Under the pieces are notes generated by a model. It saw only the letters and a program-made list of their open reading frames with translations. It was not told the DNA's origin and searched no databases. The translations under genes and the position numbers were made by a program. From assembly GCF_900112375.1 (NCBI RefSeq), contig NZ_FOLS01000023.1, forward strand, positions 1-64,000: 64,000 nt of DNA, written 5' to 3'. This document shows, piece by piece, positions 45,416 through 54,429 of this stretch. Positions within the stretch are counted from its first letter, which is position 1; each line of letters starts with the position of its first letter. The DNA comes from Pseudomonas citronellolis (GTDB taxonomy: Bacteria; Pseudomonadota; Gammaproteobacteria; Pseudomonadales; Pseudomonadaceae).

Positions 45416-46648
45416 ATGCCAGAGCAGAATCGTCACACCGGCGCACTCACGGTGCTCACCGTGCTCTTCTTCATGTGGGGGCTGATCACCTCGCTGAACG
45501 ACATCCTGGTGCCGCACCTGAAGGCGGTGTTCACCCTCAACTACGTGCAGGCGTCGCTGGTGCAGTTCAGCTTCTTCACCGCCTACTTCGTCATGTCCTT
45601 CCCGGCCGGGCGGCTGGTGGAGCGCCTGGGCTATAAGCACGGGATCATCGTCGGCCTGGTCACTGCCAGCGCCGGCTGCCTGCTGTTCCTGCCGGCAGCC
45701 AGCGCGCAGTCCTACCCGGCGTTCCTCGCCGCGCTGTTCATCCTCGCCTCGGGCATCACCCTGCTGCAGGTGGCGGCCAACCCCTACGTCAACGTGCTCG
45801 GCAGCCCGCAGTCGGCCGCCAGCCGGCTGAACATGACCCAGGCCTTCAATTCCCTGGGCACCACCGTCGGCCCGCTGGTGGGCTCGGTGACCATCCTCGC
45901 CATAGGCGCGGGCGCGGCCAGCGAACTGGGCAGCGCCGCCGCCGAGGCCGATTCGGTGAAGACGCCCTACCTGGTGCTGGCCGCCCTGCTGTTCGCCATC
46001 GCCGTGCTGATCGGCCTGTTCCGCCTGCCGCGGATCAGCCACGGCGAACCCAGCGACGGCGCGGCCGCCGGCCGGCAGTCGCTGTTCGCCCATCGGCACC
46101 TGCTGTTCGGGGTGCTCGGCATCTTCTGCTACGTCGGCGCCGAGGTGGCCATCGGCAGTTACCTGGTCAGCCTGATGGGCCAGCCGGACATCGCCGGCCT
46201 GCCCGGCGAACAGGCCAGCAAGTTCCTTTCGCTGTACTGGGGCGGCGCCATGATCGGCCGCTTCATCGGCAGCGTGCTGATGCGCAGCATCCGCCCCAAC
46301 CGCATCCTGGCCTTCAACGCGGTGACCAACGCCGTGCTGCTGGCGGTGGCCATCGGCGTGGGCGGCCACCTGGCGATGTGGGCGCTGATCCTCATCGGCC
46401 TGTTCAACTCGATCATGTTCCCGACCATCTTCTCCCTGGCCCTGGAAGGCCTGGGCAACCTGACCAGCAAGGGCTCGGGCCTGCTGTGCATGGCCATCGT
46501 CGGCGGCGCCCTGGTGCCGCTGGTGCAGGGCTTCTTCGCCGACCATATCGGCCTGCTGCATTCCTTTGCCATTCCGCTGGTGTGCTACCTGTATATCTGC
46601 TGGTTCGGTGCGCGGGGGTATCGGGCGGATGAGGCTGGGGCAAGGTGA
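45416..46648 (+). CDS. FucP/GluP-type sugar MFS transporter (410 aa)
   Basis: Inner-membrane proton symporter for sugars. About 12 helices; the first segment TVLFFMWGLITSLNDILVPHL and the region AANPYVNVLGSPQSAASRLN are characteristic of the FucP/glucose-galactose group. MTQAFNSLGTTVGPLVGS is also present. GGAG precedes the ATG. The substrate could be fucose, glucose or galactose; the sequence does not decide. Confidence 0.9.
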   Translation: MPEQNRHTGALTVLTVLFFMWGLITSLNDILVPHLKAVFTLNYVQASLVQFSFFTAYFVMSFPAGRLVERLGYKHGIIVGLVTASAGCLLFLPAASAQSYPAFLAALFILASGITLLQVAANPYVNVLGSPQSAASRLNMTQAFNSLGTTVGPLVGSVTILAIGAGAASELGSAAAEADSVKTPYLVLAALLFAIAVLIGLFRLPRISHGEPSDGAAAGRQSLFAHRHLLFGVLGIFCYVGAEVAIGSYLVSLMGQPDIAGLPGEQASKFLSLYWGGAMIGRFIGSVLMRSIRPNRILAFNAVTNAVLLAVAIGVGGHLAMWALILIGLFNSIMFPTIFSLALEGLGNLTSKGSGLLCMAIVGGALVPLVQGFFADHIGLLHSFAIPLVCYLYICWFGARGYRADEAGAR

Positions 46649-47063
46649 GGGGGCAATCGCGGACGGAGTCCGCTCCTACAGTTCCAGGAAAGCCCGTAGG
46701 ATGGGTTGAGCGAAGCGATACCCATCAGCGCAACCGCATGGGTTTCGCAAGCTCAACCCATCTTACGAAGAACGCCTCGGCGCAGACAGTTGCTCCTACA
46801 GTTCCAGGGAAGCACGGGCGCAGGAGCGGACCTTGTCCGCGATTGGATTCACCGGCCACACCGGACGCCCCGGCGCCACGAATAGGTGTTTCTGCGTAGG
46901 GCGCATAACGCCTACGGCGTTATCCGCCGAATCGCGGACGGAGTCCGCTCCTACGGTTCCAGGGAAGCACGGGCGTAGGAGCGGACTTTGTCCGCGATTG
47001 GATTCAGCGGCCGCACCGGACGCCCCGGTGTGCCGGACTTTTGCATGGCCGAACGAAACCGCC
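46649..47063. repeat. Block of palindromic repeats C-D-C-A-C
   Basis: No gene is seen. In order: a family-C arm (46656-46679), a family-D pair (46696-46766), a degenerate C arm (about 46820-46845), a family-A arm (46896-46928) and a C pair (46931-47000). The C arms at 46820 and 46974 are both followed by the same ~35-bp tail (GATTGGATTCA, then CACCGGACGCCCCGG), which also follows a C arm near 54142. Confidence 0.8.
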
Positions 47064-47795
47064 CTACTCGCCGAACTTCTCATCCAGCAAATCGTACATC
47101 GCCTGGAACGCCCGGCGGGCCACCTTGGCGTCGTATTGCATCTTGCCCGGAATCTGGGCCTGCGGATCGGTGAAGGAATGCGCGGCGCCACCATAGCTGG
47201 TCAACGCCCAGTCCACGCCCGCGTCGTTCATTTCCTTGGCGAAATCAAGCAGTTGCTCGCGCGGCACCAGCGGGTCGATAGCGCCGTCGAGGACCAGCAC
47301 CGAACCCTTGATGTTCTTCGCATCCGCCGGGTTGGGCGAATCCAGGGTGCCATGGAAGGACACCGCCGCGGCCAGCGGCGCACCGTCGCGGGCCAGGTCC
47401 AGGGCGCAGCAGCCACCGAAGCAGAAGCCGAACGCGGCCAGCTTGGCACCATCGATCGGTGCCTTGCCGGCCTGGGCCTGGAGCGCCTTGAAGGCCGCCT
47501 GCATGCGGCGGCGCAGCGAGGCGCGGTCGTTCTTCAGCGGCATCATGGCGGCGCCGGCCTGCTCCGGGCCGTCGGGGCGCACGTCCTTGCCGTAGAGGTC
47601 GGCCACCAGCACCACGTAGCCGTGGCCGGCGACCTGGCGGGCGATGTCCAGAGCGCCCTGGCTGACGCCCATCCAGTTCGGCGCCATCAGCAGGCCGGGG
47701 CGCTGCACGGTGCTGGAGGCGTCGAAGACCAGTTGACCTTCGAAGGACACGCCGTCGACTTCATAAGCGACGGGTTGGACGCTGATCTGGCTCAT
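47064..47795 (-). CDS. Dienelactone hydrolase family protein (243 aa)
   Basis: Alpha/beta hydrolase. The triad is visible: Cys in FGFCFGGCCALDLA (nucleophile elbow), Asp in VLDGAIDPLVP and His in YGGAAHSFTDP. APNWMGVSQGALDIARQVAG is the family's oxyanion-side region. The natural substrate is unknown; only some members act on dienelactones. It lies downstream of htpG on the same strand but behind the htpG terminator. Confidence 0.92.
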   Translation of the reverse strand: MSQISVQPVAYEVDGVSFEGQLVFDASSTVQRPGLLMAPNWMGVSQGALDIARQVAGHGYVVLVADLYGKDVRPDGPEQAGAAMMPLKNDRASLRRRMQAAFKALQAQAGKAPIDGAKLAAFGFCFGGCCALDLARDGAPLAAAVSFHGTLDSPNPADAKNIKGSVLVLDGAIDPLVPREQLLDFAKEMNDAGVDWALTSYGGAAHSFTDPQAQIPGKMQYDAKVARRAFQAMYDLLDEKFGE

Positions 47796-47827
47796 GGGGT
47801 GACTTCCTTCAGTGGGGGTAGGAAAAG

Positions 47828-47856
47828 CACAAAGCCCGCTTAAGGCGGGCTTTGTG
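47828..47856. terminator. Terminator between htpG and the hydrolase gene
   Basis: CACAAAGCCCGC (47828-47839) pairs with GCGGGCTTTGTG (47845-47856), with a 5-nt loop. On the minus strand it is followed by CTTTTCC, ending htpG transcription. Confidence 0.85.
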
Positions 47857-47869
47857 TGAGGTTACCGGC

Positions 47870-49768
47870 TCAGGCGGAAAGTTCCACCAGCAGCTTGTTC
47901 AGGCGACGCACGTAGGCGGCCGGGTCCTTGAGGCTGTCGCCGGCGGCCAGGGCGGCCTGGTCGAAGAGGATGTGCGCCAGTTCGCCGAAGCGGTCCTCGT
48001 CCGGCTCCGCGTCGAGCTTCTCGATCAGCGGGTGGGCCGGGTTGAACTCGAAGATCGGCTTCGACTCCGGCACCTTCTGCCCGCTGGCCTCGAGAATCTG
48101 GCGCATCTGCAGGCCGAGGTCGGCCTCGCCGATGGCGAGGATCGCCGGCGAGTCGGTCAGGCGGTGCGACACGCGCACTTCGGCGACTTCCTCGCCGAGG
48201 GCGGCCTTCAGGCGCTCCACCAGGCCTTCCTTCGCCTTGGCCACTTCTTCCTGGGCCTTCTTGTCCTCTTCGGAATCCAGGCTGCCCAGGTCCAGGTCGC
48301 CGCGGGCGACGTCGACGAAGGCCTTGCCGTCGAAGTCCGACAGGTAGCTCATCAGCCACTCGTCGATGCGGTCGGTGAGCAGCAGCACTTCGATGCCTTT
48401 CTTGCGGAAGACTTCCAGGTGCGGGCTGCTCTTCACCTGCGCGTAGCTCTCGCCGGTGAGGTAGTAGATCTTGTCCTGGCCTTCCTTCAGGCGGCCCAGG
48501 TAGTCGGCCAGGGACACGCTCTGCTCGCCGGACTCGTCGCTGGTGGAGGAGAAGCGCAAGAGGCCTGCGATCTTTTCCTTGTTGGCGAAGTCTTCCGCCG
48601 GGCCTTCCTTGAGGACCTGGCCGAAGTTCTTCCAGAAGCCCTTGTAGGCCTCGGGATCGTTGCTCGCCAGTTTCTCCAGCATGTCCAGCACGCGCTTGGT
48701 CAGCGCCGACTTCATCGAGTCGATCACCGGGCCGGACTGGAGGATCTCGCGGGAGACGTTCAGCGACAGGTCGTTGGAGTCGACCACGCCCTTGATGAAG
48801 CGCAGGTACAGCGGCAGGAACTGCTCGGCCTGGTCCATGATGAACACGCGCTGCACGTACAGCTTCAGGCCGCGCGGGGCTTCGCGGTGGTACAGGTCGA
48901 ACGGCGCGCGGCCGGGTACGTAGAGCAGCGAGGTGTATTCCAGCTTGCCTTCGACCTTGTTGTGGCTCCAGCTCAGCGGGTTCTCGAAGTCATGCGCGAT
49001 GTGCTTGTAGAACTCCTGGTATTCCTCGTCCTTGATCTCGGTGCGCGGACGGGTCCACAGGGCGCTGGCGCGGTTGACCACTTCCCACTCGGTTTCCGCC
49101 GGCGCCTCTTCACCGTGCTGTTCTTTCGGCAGCTCGATGGGCAGGGCGATGTGGTCGGAGTATTTCTTGATGACGTTGCGCAGGCGCCAGCCATCGGCGA
49201 ACTCGTCTTCGCCGTCCTTCAGGTGCAGGACGATGCGGGTGCCACGCTCGGCCTTGTCGATGGTGGCGACTTCGAACTCGCCCTCGCCCTTCGACGACCA
49301 GTGCACGCCCTCGCTGGCCGGGGCGCCGGCGCGGCGGGTGAAGACGTCGACCTTGTCGGCGACGATGAAGGCGCTGTAGAAGCCCACGCCGAACTGGCCG
49401 ATCAGGTGCGAATCCTTCTTCTGGTCGCCCGAGAGGTTCTTCAGGAAGTCGGCGGTGCCGGACTTGGCGATGGTGCCCAGGTGCGCGATCACTTCCTCGC
49501 GGCTCATGCCGATGCCGTTGTCTTCGAGGGTGACGGTCCTGGCGTCCTTGTCGAAGCTGACGCGGATCTTCAGCTCGGCGCCGCCTTCGAGCAGCTCGGG
49601 CTTGGCCAGGGCCTCGAAACGCAGCTTGTCGGCCGCGTCGGAGGCGTTGGAAATCAGTTCGCGGAGGAAGATTTCCTTGTTCGAATACAGGGAATGGATC
49701 ATCAGGTGAAGCAGTTGCTTCACTTCGGTCTGAAAGCCCAGGGTCTCTTTCTGCGTCTCCACGCTCAT
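47870..49768 (-). CDS. htpG: Chaperone protein HtpG, Hsp90 family (632 aa)
   Basis: ATP-dependent chaperone. The GHKL ATPase domain (about 1-220) shows [45 protein letters not shown] and [12 protein letters not shown]. The middle domain carries [12 protein letters not shown] and the catalytic-loop Arg; the C-terminal dimerisation domain follows. Length is typical. I took the ATG of [12 protein letters not shown], where family similarity begins, preceded by GGAG at 10-13 bases; an ATG eight codons upstream is in frame. Confidence 0.97.
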   Translation of the reverse strand: MSVETQKETLGFQTEVKQLLHLMIHSLYSNKEIFLRELISNASDAADKLRFEALAKPELLEGGAELKIRVSFDKDARTVTLEDNGIGMSREEVIAHLGTIAKSGTADFLKNLSGDQKKDSHLIGQFGVGFYSAFIVADKVDVFTRRAGAPASEGVHWSSKGEGEFEVATIDKAERGTRIVLHLKDGEDEFADGWRLRNVIKKYSDHIALPIELPKEQHGEEAPAETEWEVVNRASALWTRPRTEIKDEEYQEFYKHIAHDFENPLSWSHNKVEGKLEYTSLLYVPGRAPFDLYHREAPRGLKLYVQRVFIMDQAEQFLPLYLRFIKGVVDSNDLSLNVSREILQSGPVIDSMKSALTKRVLDMLEKLASNDPEAYKGFWKNFGQVLKEGPAEDFANKEKIAGLLRFSSTSDESGEQSVSLADYLGRLKEGQDKIYYLTGESYAQVKSSPHLEVFRKKGIEVLLLTDRIDEWLMSYLSDFDGKAFVDVARGDLDLGSLDSEEDKKAQEEVAKAKEGLVERLKAALGEEVAEVRVSHRLTDSPAILAIGEADLGLQMRQILEASGQKVPESKPIFEFNPAHPLIEKLDAEPDEDRFGELAHILFDQAALAAGDSLKDPAAYVRRLNKLLVELSA

Positions 49769-49866
49769 AGGTTCTCGCTCCGAGGATGACAAAAGCCGCA
49801 GCGGGCGGCGGATGTCAGCGAGATGGGGGCTTCCTGAAGCTTTTCAAGGGTTTGCCGCGACGAACG

Positions 49867-51096
49867 TCACTGCGGCAGGAGTTCGATGGCGCTGATCTCC
49901 GCAGGCCGCAGGCTGTAGCTGGCCTGGCCGGCGCCGGTGAGCAGGTGGCGGATGACCACCCGGCCGTTCGGGTCCAGGCCGGTGAACACGCCTTCGGCCA
50001 CGCGCCCGCGTTCGGTGGTCACGCGCATGCCGCGGTTGACGTAGCGCTGCGGCTCGGCCTGCAGGCGCTCCAGGCTCAGCGGCCGCGTCGCGCTGCCGGG
50101 CTGCGGCGCGGCGGGCCCGGGTTCGGCCACCGGGGCGCTGGCCTCGGCGCGCGGCGCCAGCTTCGGGTAGCGGTCGCCGCGCACCGCCCAGCCACGACTG
50201 GCGCTGCGCTTGAGCTCCAGGTCCAGGTGCTGCGCTTCGCCGTCCAGGCGGAAGTCCAGCGGCACCTGCATGATCGGGCCCAGGGGCTCCAGGCGCGTCT
50301 CGGGCAATTCCAGCTGGCGGCCCGGGAAGCGCCGCTGCAGGTAGTCGCGCAGGACGTAGGCCAGGGTGTCGGCGGAGTCGAAACGGGTGTCCACCTGGCC
50401 GTCGCGGTAGCGCAGGCGGTCGGTGTACAGCTCAATGCGGCCGCTGAGGGTGGTGCGGTATTCCGTCGGCAGCACCAGGTGGAAGTCGCCGCGCAGGCGG
50501 TTGGGCGCCTCGGGCTGCAGGTCCAGGTGCAGGCTGTAGCCGCGCTCCAGGCGCACGGCCTCGGGCAGGTCGGCGCCCGGCGCCAGCCAGCTGACCTCCA
50601 CCACGGGCCGCGGCCCGCGGTCGTCCGGCAGCACGTCCAGGCGCAGCGGCCCGTGCGGCTGGGCGGCCAGGCGGATGCGCACCGCGCGGTGGGCATAGAA
50701 GTCCTGGCCCTCGCGCAGGCTGAGCACGCCGTCGATCAGCTCCGCCTGCTGCGGCGCGAAGGCCTGGCCGTCGAGTTCGCCGCGCAGGGCGATGTCCAGC
50801 TCCGGCGCCGCCACGGGCTCGCTGCGCAGCCATTGCAGGCTGAGGATGGCCTCAAGCCGCGCGCTGTCGCGGCTGGCGAGCATGGCCAGGCCGACGACCA
50901 GGGGAATGCAGCCCAGGGCGCCGAGGAACAGCGCCTTGCGCGCGAAGCCCCAGTGCCGCGCCAGGAACACCGGCGCCAGGGGCGGCAGCAGGCAGGCCAG
51001 GCCCCACAGCGGGCCGCGCTCGAACGCCAGCATGACCAGCCAGGCGTAGCCGGCCAGTGCCAACAGCAACCCGCCGAGGATCAGCAGCGTATCCAT
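49867..51096 (-). CDS. Membrane protein of unknown function (409 aa)
   Basis: I do not recognise a family. Three hydrophobic helices occupy the first ~75 residues (LLILGGLLLALAGYAWLVML, then GLACLLPPLAPVFLA and FLGALGCIPLVVGLAML). The remaining ~330 residues are soluble, rich in beta strands with many RL/LRLD segments, a low-complexity Pro/Ala linker near 330-345, and a small C-terminal part with MRVTTERGRVAEGVFTG that resembles an SH3-like or RNA-chaperone-like beta fold. It lies 98 bp from htpG and 12 bp after the thioesterase gene, so it probably belongs to the thioesterase operon. Confidence 0.75.
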   Translation of the reverse strand: MDTLLILGGLLLALAGYAWLVMLAFERGPLWGLACLLPPLAPVFLARHWGFARKALFLGALGCIPLVVGLAMLASRDSARLEAILSLQWLRSEPVAAPELDIALRGELDGQAFAPQQAELIDGVLSLREGQDFYAHRAVRIRLAAQPHGPLRLDVLPDDRGPRPVVEVSWLAPGADLPEAVRLERGYSLHLDLQPEAPNRLRGDFHLVLPTEYRTTLSGRIELYTDRLRYRDGQVDTRFDSADTLAYVLRDYLQRRFPGRQLELPETRLEPLGPIMQVPLDFRLDGEAQHLDLELKRSASRGWAVRGDRYPKLAPRAEASAPVAEPGPAAPQPGSATRPLSLERLQAEPQRYVNRGMRVTTERGRVAEGVFTGLDPNGRVVIRHLLTGAGQASYSLRPAEISAIELLPQ

Positions 51097-51108
51097 CGTG
51101 CCCTGGCC

Positions 51109-51555
51109 TCAGGCGCCATCGACCTTGAAATGCGCCCGCGCAGTGGCGATCGGCTCGGCGCGGTTGGTCTGCCAGGCGGTGATGGCGACGTTGGCCACGC
51201 GCCGGCCCTGGCGCCACACCTGGCACTGGGCGTAGGTGTCGCGGAAGTGCCCGGCGCGCAGGTAGTCGACGGAGAAGTCGATGATCTTCGGCAGGTGCGG
51301 CACGCCCATGAGCATCAGCAGGTGCAGCATGGCCGCGTGTTCCATGAAGCCGGCGATCACCCCGCCGTGCAGCGCCGGCAGCGTCGGGTTGCCGATGTTG
51401 TCGCGGCTGGCCGGCAGGTGGAAGATCACCTCCTCGCCCAGGCGCAGGCAGCGGATGCCGATCAGCCGGGCGTAGGGGATCATGTCCAGCAGCGGGCTGA
51501 AGTCGTTGTCCTGGTGCATCTGGCGCAGCAGGTTCTCGATGTTCGGCGTGCTCAT
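51109..51555 (-). CDS. PaaI-like hotdog thioesterase, second of two (148 aa)
   Basis: Acyl-CoA thioesterase-like protein. The core helix motif is LPALHGGVIAGFMEHAAMLH: the usual catalytic Asp position is occupied by Glu. KIIDFSVDYLRAGHFRDTYAQ and GRRVANVAITAWQ complete the fold. The ATG of MSTPNIENLL was chosen because it overlaps the upstream gene's stop (ATGA). Substrate unknown. Confidence 0.88.
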   Translation of the reverse strand: MSTPNIENLLRQMHQDNDFSPLLDMIPYARLIGIRCLRLGEEVIFHLPASRDNIGNPTLPALHGGVIAGFMEHAAMLHLLMLMGVPHLPKIIDFSVDYLRAGHFRDTYAQCQVWRQGRRVANVAITAWQTNRAEPIATARAHFKVDGA

Positions 51556-52019
51556 GCGCCCTCCCCCTTGGCGCCCGCCGGCGCGCCGGTGGCGCCCTTG
51601 CCCAGGCGCATGAAGGTGCCGACCACGTGGGCGATGGGCTGCTCGGGGTCGTCCTGGTAGGCGATGCCGCGGGTGAAGATGACGGTGGGCGTCACGCGGT
51701 AGCACTCGGCGAAACCGAAGATGTCCTTGTGCGGCTCGGCCGGGTGCATGTAGTCGATGCGCAGGTCGAGGGTCGGGCAGATTTCGAACTGCGGCAGCAC
51801 GCAGAGCGTCGAGATGCCGCAGGTGGTGTCCATCAGGGTGGTGATGGCGCCGCCGTGGATCACGCCGGTTTCCGGGTTGCCAACGATCGCTTCGCTATAA
51901 GGCAGGCGCAGGGTCAAACCCTTTTCGTCCGCGGCATGGGCCGCGATGCCCAGTACCTGGCAATGGCGCAGGACGGCGAGGAAGCGTTGCGCGCGCTCTA
52001 GAATGGACATTTCACTCAT
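51552..52019 (-). CDS. PaaI-like hotdog thioesterase, first of two (155 aa)
   Basis: Probable acyl-CoA thioesterase. The motif ETGVIHGGAITTLMDTTCGI keeps the catalytic Asp, and CPTLDLRIDYMHPAEPHKDI matches the family's central strand. Its stop overlaps the start of the second thioesterase, which suggests a heteromeric pair. It lies at the head of a three-gene minus-strand operon that ends in a membrane protein. Confidence 0.9.
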   Translation of the reverse strand: MSEMSILERAQRFLAVLRHCQVLGIAAHAADEKGLTLRLPYSEAIVGNPETGVIHGGAITTLMDTTCGISTLCVLPQFEICPTLDLRIDYMHPAEPHKDIFGFAECYRVTPTVIFTRGIAYQDDPEQPIAHVVGTFMRLGKGATGAPAGAKGEGA

Positions 52020-52180
52020 GCGGATCGGGGCCCCGGGATGCTCGAAGGCGCATGATACTCCGCCGCCAACGGGCCCTGCAGTGAATAATCGTAGTGCCGG
52101 CGCAAACTTGCGTTGAACTTCTGAGGAAGGTCTCAGCTCAAAGGGCTAACACCAGGAACGCCGCACATGGAGGCTCCACG

Positions 52181-52399
52181 ATGAAAAAAACCCTTCCCTT
52201 CGCTCTGATGCTGGTTGCAGGCCTGACGCTGGCCGGCTGCGACAAGAAAGAAGAGCCCAAGGCCCCGCCGGCCGCGCCGAGCACCGAGCAGCCGGCGACC
52301 CCGGCGCCGACCACTCCGCCGGCCAACGAAGCCGCTCCGGCGCCGACCACCCCGGCTCCGGACACCGCGCCGGCTCCGTCCAACGAGGAGCAGAAGTAA
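52181..52399 (+). CDS. Small Pro/Ala/Thr-rich lipoprotein (72 aa)
   Basis: A lipoprotein signal MKKTLPFALMLVAGLTLAGC has Cys 20 as the lipidation site; the following Asp at position +2 would favour inner-membrane retention by E. coli rules. The mature part is a charged DKKEEPK stretch and then a low-complexity Pro/Ala/Thr/Glu tail with no folded domain. The start is set by GGAGG; the upstream in-frame extension is not credible. It is monocistronic, with a terminator just downstream. Function unknown. Confidence 0.85.
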   Translation: MKKTLPFALMLVAGLTLAGCDKKEEPKAPPAAPSTEQPATPAPTTPPANEAAPAPTTPAPDTAPAPSNEEQK

Positions 52400-52421
52400 C
52401 CGCCCGCTCCCCGTACAACGC

Positions 52422-52452
52422 ACAAGGCCCGCATTCGCGGGCCTTGTCGTTT
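52422..52452. terminator. Bidirectional terminator
   Basis: ACAAGGCCCGC (52422-52432) pairs with GCGGGCCTTGT (52437-52447) with a 4-nt loop, followed by CGTTTCTT on the plus strand. It separates the small lipoprotein gene from the convergent DUF599 gene. Confidence 0.85.
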
Positions 52453-52454
52453 CT

Positions 52455-53201
52455 TCACTCCGGCTCTTTCGCCGGCTCCCCGTGGGGCGTGGGGGTGAAC
52501 ACCATCACCTTGAGCACGTCGGAATGGAATTCGCGCTGGTACAGCACCCCGACCACCCCGGCGGTGACCAGCATGAAGATCCACGGGTTGATGAACCAGG
52601 CCAGCATGGCCAGGCCGAAGTAGTAGGAACGCAGGCCCTGGTTGAACTGGTGCGCGGCCATGGACACCACCCGCGCGGCGCGCTCGGCGAAGGCATTGCG
52701 CTCCTGCTCGCCGACGTGGCGCTCGCCGATCATCGGCGCCGAGCCCACCAGCACGGCGGCGAAGTTGTACTGGCGCATGCACCAGCTGAAGGTGAAGAAG
52801 GCATACACGAACACCACCGCCAGGCACAGCAGCTTCAGCTCCGACAGCCCGCGGGTCGGCGAGGCCACGAAAGGCAGGTCGGCCAGCACCGACACGGTGC
52901 GCTCGGCCGAGCCCAGCAGGGTGAGGATGCCGGCCAGGATGATCAGGGTGCTGGAGGCGAAGAACGAGGCGTTGCGCTCCAGGTTGCCGATCACGCTGGC
53001 ATCGGCCACGCGGTTGTCGCGCAGCAGCAGGCGGCGCATCCAGTCCTTGCGGTACAGGTGCAGCACGCTGGCCAGGCACGCGGTGTCGCGGGCCCTGTGG
53101 CTGGCGTAGCGGGCATAGCCGACCCAGCAGAAGGCGAACCAGAGCATGGCCAGCAGGTTCCACAGGTACTGGATATCGAAGAGGTCGACGACGTCGGTCA
53201 T
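52455..53201 (-). CDS. DUF599 family membrane protein (248 aa)
   Basis: Integral membrane protein of unknown function. About four hydrophobic helices: YLWNLLAMLWFAFCWVGYA, FFASSTLIILAGILTLLG, LLCLAVVFVYAFFTFSWCM and GLAMLAWFINPWIFMLVTAG. The conserved DUF599 phrases RDNRVADASVIGNLERNASF and FNQGLRSYYFGLA are present. The start follows AAGGA; the upstream open frame was rejected. Convergent with the lipoprotein gene. Confidence 0.88.
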   Translation of the reverse strand: MTDVVDLFDIQYLWNLLAMLWFAFCWVGYARYASHRARDTACLASVLHLYRKDWMRRLLLRDNRVADASVIGNLERNASFFASSTLIILAGILTLLGSAERTVSVLADLPFVASPTRGLSELKLLCLAVVFVYAFFTFSWCMRQYNFAAVLVGSAPMIGERHVGEQERNAFAERAARVVSMAAHQFNQGLRSYYFGLAMLAWFINPWIFMLVTAGVVGVLYQREFHSDVLKVMVFTPTPHGEPAKEPE

Positions 53202-53502
53202 GGGCTTCCTTGGCGGGCCCTGTCGGCGGGCCGGGCCTGTTGATCGGGTGATTGAGGGAGAACGCGGCAGATAGACGCCGGATGTCGGCGGGAAGACACG
53301 AAGCTGCGTCACCTCCCCCATCGGGACACTTGACTACGCCAAACCGAAGGCAATTCCTACAAGCAAACGAGCCTTTCCCTCAAAAGCCCTGTCCTAGAAT
53401 CGCGGCGGCCATCACGGCATTCCCGGCGCATCTGTGCAGATCGCCCAGTGAGTCGTGAGCAAGCGCACAAACCCGACCTCCCTCACTTGTAGTTGGACCA
53501 AA
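53202..53502. other. Divergent gap between DUF599 and fimbrial-like genes
   Basis: This 301-bp region contains no gene that I can support. It should hold promoters for both flanking genes. I could not identify a convincing -35/-10 pair, and it carries none of the palindromic repeat families. Confidence 0.4.
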
Positions 53503-54033
53503 ATGAAAACAATCGCCTTTGCCTTCGCCCTGTCCGGAACCCTTCTGGCCAGCAACGCCCAAGCCGCCGCAGGCTCGGTAAGCTTCGACGGATACATCAC
53601 CCCCTCTACCTGCGCCGTAGCCGTCAACGGCCAGGGCGAACATGGCGCCGTGACCTTGAAGCCGGTCGGCTGGGAAAAGCTCCAGAACGCGGGGGACCTG
53701 GCCGGCGACACGCCATTCTCCATCACCCTCAGCGGCTGTGGTGAAAGCGGCGCGCCGGCCTGGGTCCGCCCCAAGTTCGCCTCTGCCGGGGTGAACCCCG
53801 CGACCGGCAACCTCAGAAACCAGAGCGGCGACGGCAACTCGGACATCGAAATCCAGTTGCGCAACGACACCTACGCCGCCATCAACCTGATGACCAACGA
53901 AAACAACTCCCCGCAAGTGGCCGACTCGGTCATGACGTTCGACTATCACGCCCACTACTACCGTGCCGGGACCACGGGCACCGTAAGCGGTCGCGTCACG
54001 GCGAAGCTGGAGTTCTCGGTGGAGTACATATGA
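53503..54033 (+). CDS. Orphan type 1 fimbrial-like subunit (176 aa)
   Basis: Secreted pilin-type protein. The signal peptide MKTIAFAFALSGTLLASNAQA is followed by AAGSVSFDGYITPSTCAVAV, the standard N-terminal strand and first Cys; the second Cys is in ITLSGCGES. The C-terminal strand ends AKLEFSVEYI with the penultimate aromatic expected for chaperone-usher donor-strand subunits. Length is normal for FimA. The start is set by the signal peptide; the ribosome site is weak. No chaperone, usher or adhesin gene is adjacent; repeats follow it directly. Confidence 0.85.
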   Translation: MKTIAFAFALSGTLLASNAQAAAGSVSFDGYITPSTCAVAVNGQGEHGAVTLKPVGWEKLQNAGDLAGDTPFSITLSGCGESGAPAWVRPKFASAGVNPATGNLRNQSGDGNSDIEIQLRNDTYAAINLMTNENNSPQVADSVMTFDYHAHYYRAGTTGTVSGRVTAKLEFSVEYI

Positions 54034-54385
54034 CGGTCCCCTCCTCGATAATGTGAGGACCCGTAGGGCGGATAACGCCTACGGCGTTATCCGCCGAATC
54101 GCGGACAGAGTCCGCTCCTACGGTTACAGAGAAACACGGACGTAGGAGCGGACTCCGTCCGCGATTGGATTTACCGGTCACGCCGAACGCCCCGGTGGCA
54201 CGGCCAACGGCGTATAACCGCGAACGGTTATACGCCCTACGCTCCCGCCCCACAGACAAACACGACGTCCCGTAGGATGGCGTTGAGCGAAGCGATAGCC
54301 ATCACCATGGCCCGATGGGTATCGCAGGTTCAACCCATCCTACGAAAAGCACCTCGGCACGTCGGCAAGGCAGTCGCGCAACGAA
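54034..54385. repeat. Block of palindromic repeats A-C-C-A-D
   Basis: No gene is seen. A family-A arm (54063-54095) and its inverted partner (54209-54240) enclose a family-C inverted pair (54098-54121 and 54142-54166). A family-D pair (54272-54343) follows. The nested arrangement (C inside A) is perfect enough to suggest insertion or shared folding. The brnQ terminator lies just to the right. Confidence 0.8.
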
Positions 54386-54410
54386 AAAGGCCGCCTCGTG
54401 GGCGGCCTTT
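54384..54410 (-). terminator. Terminator of brnQ
   Basis: AAAGGCCGCC (54386-54395) and GGCGGCCTTT (54401-54410) form a 10-bp stem with a 5-nt loop. On the minus strand the T run continues (TTTTT) after the stem. Confidence 0.9.
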
Positions 54411-54429
54411 CTCATTGTGGCGGGCCCGG

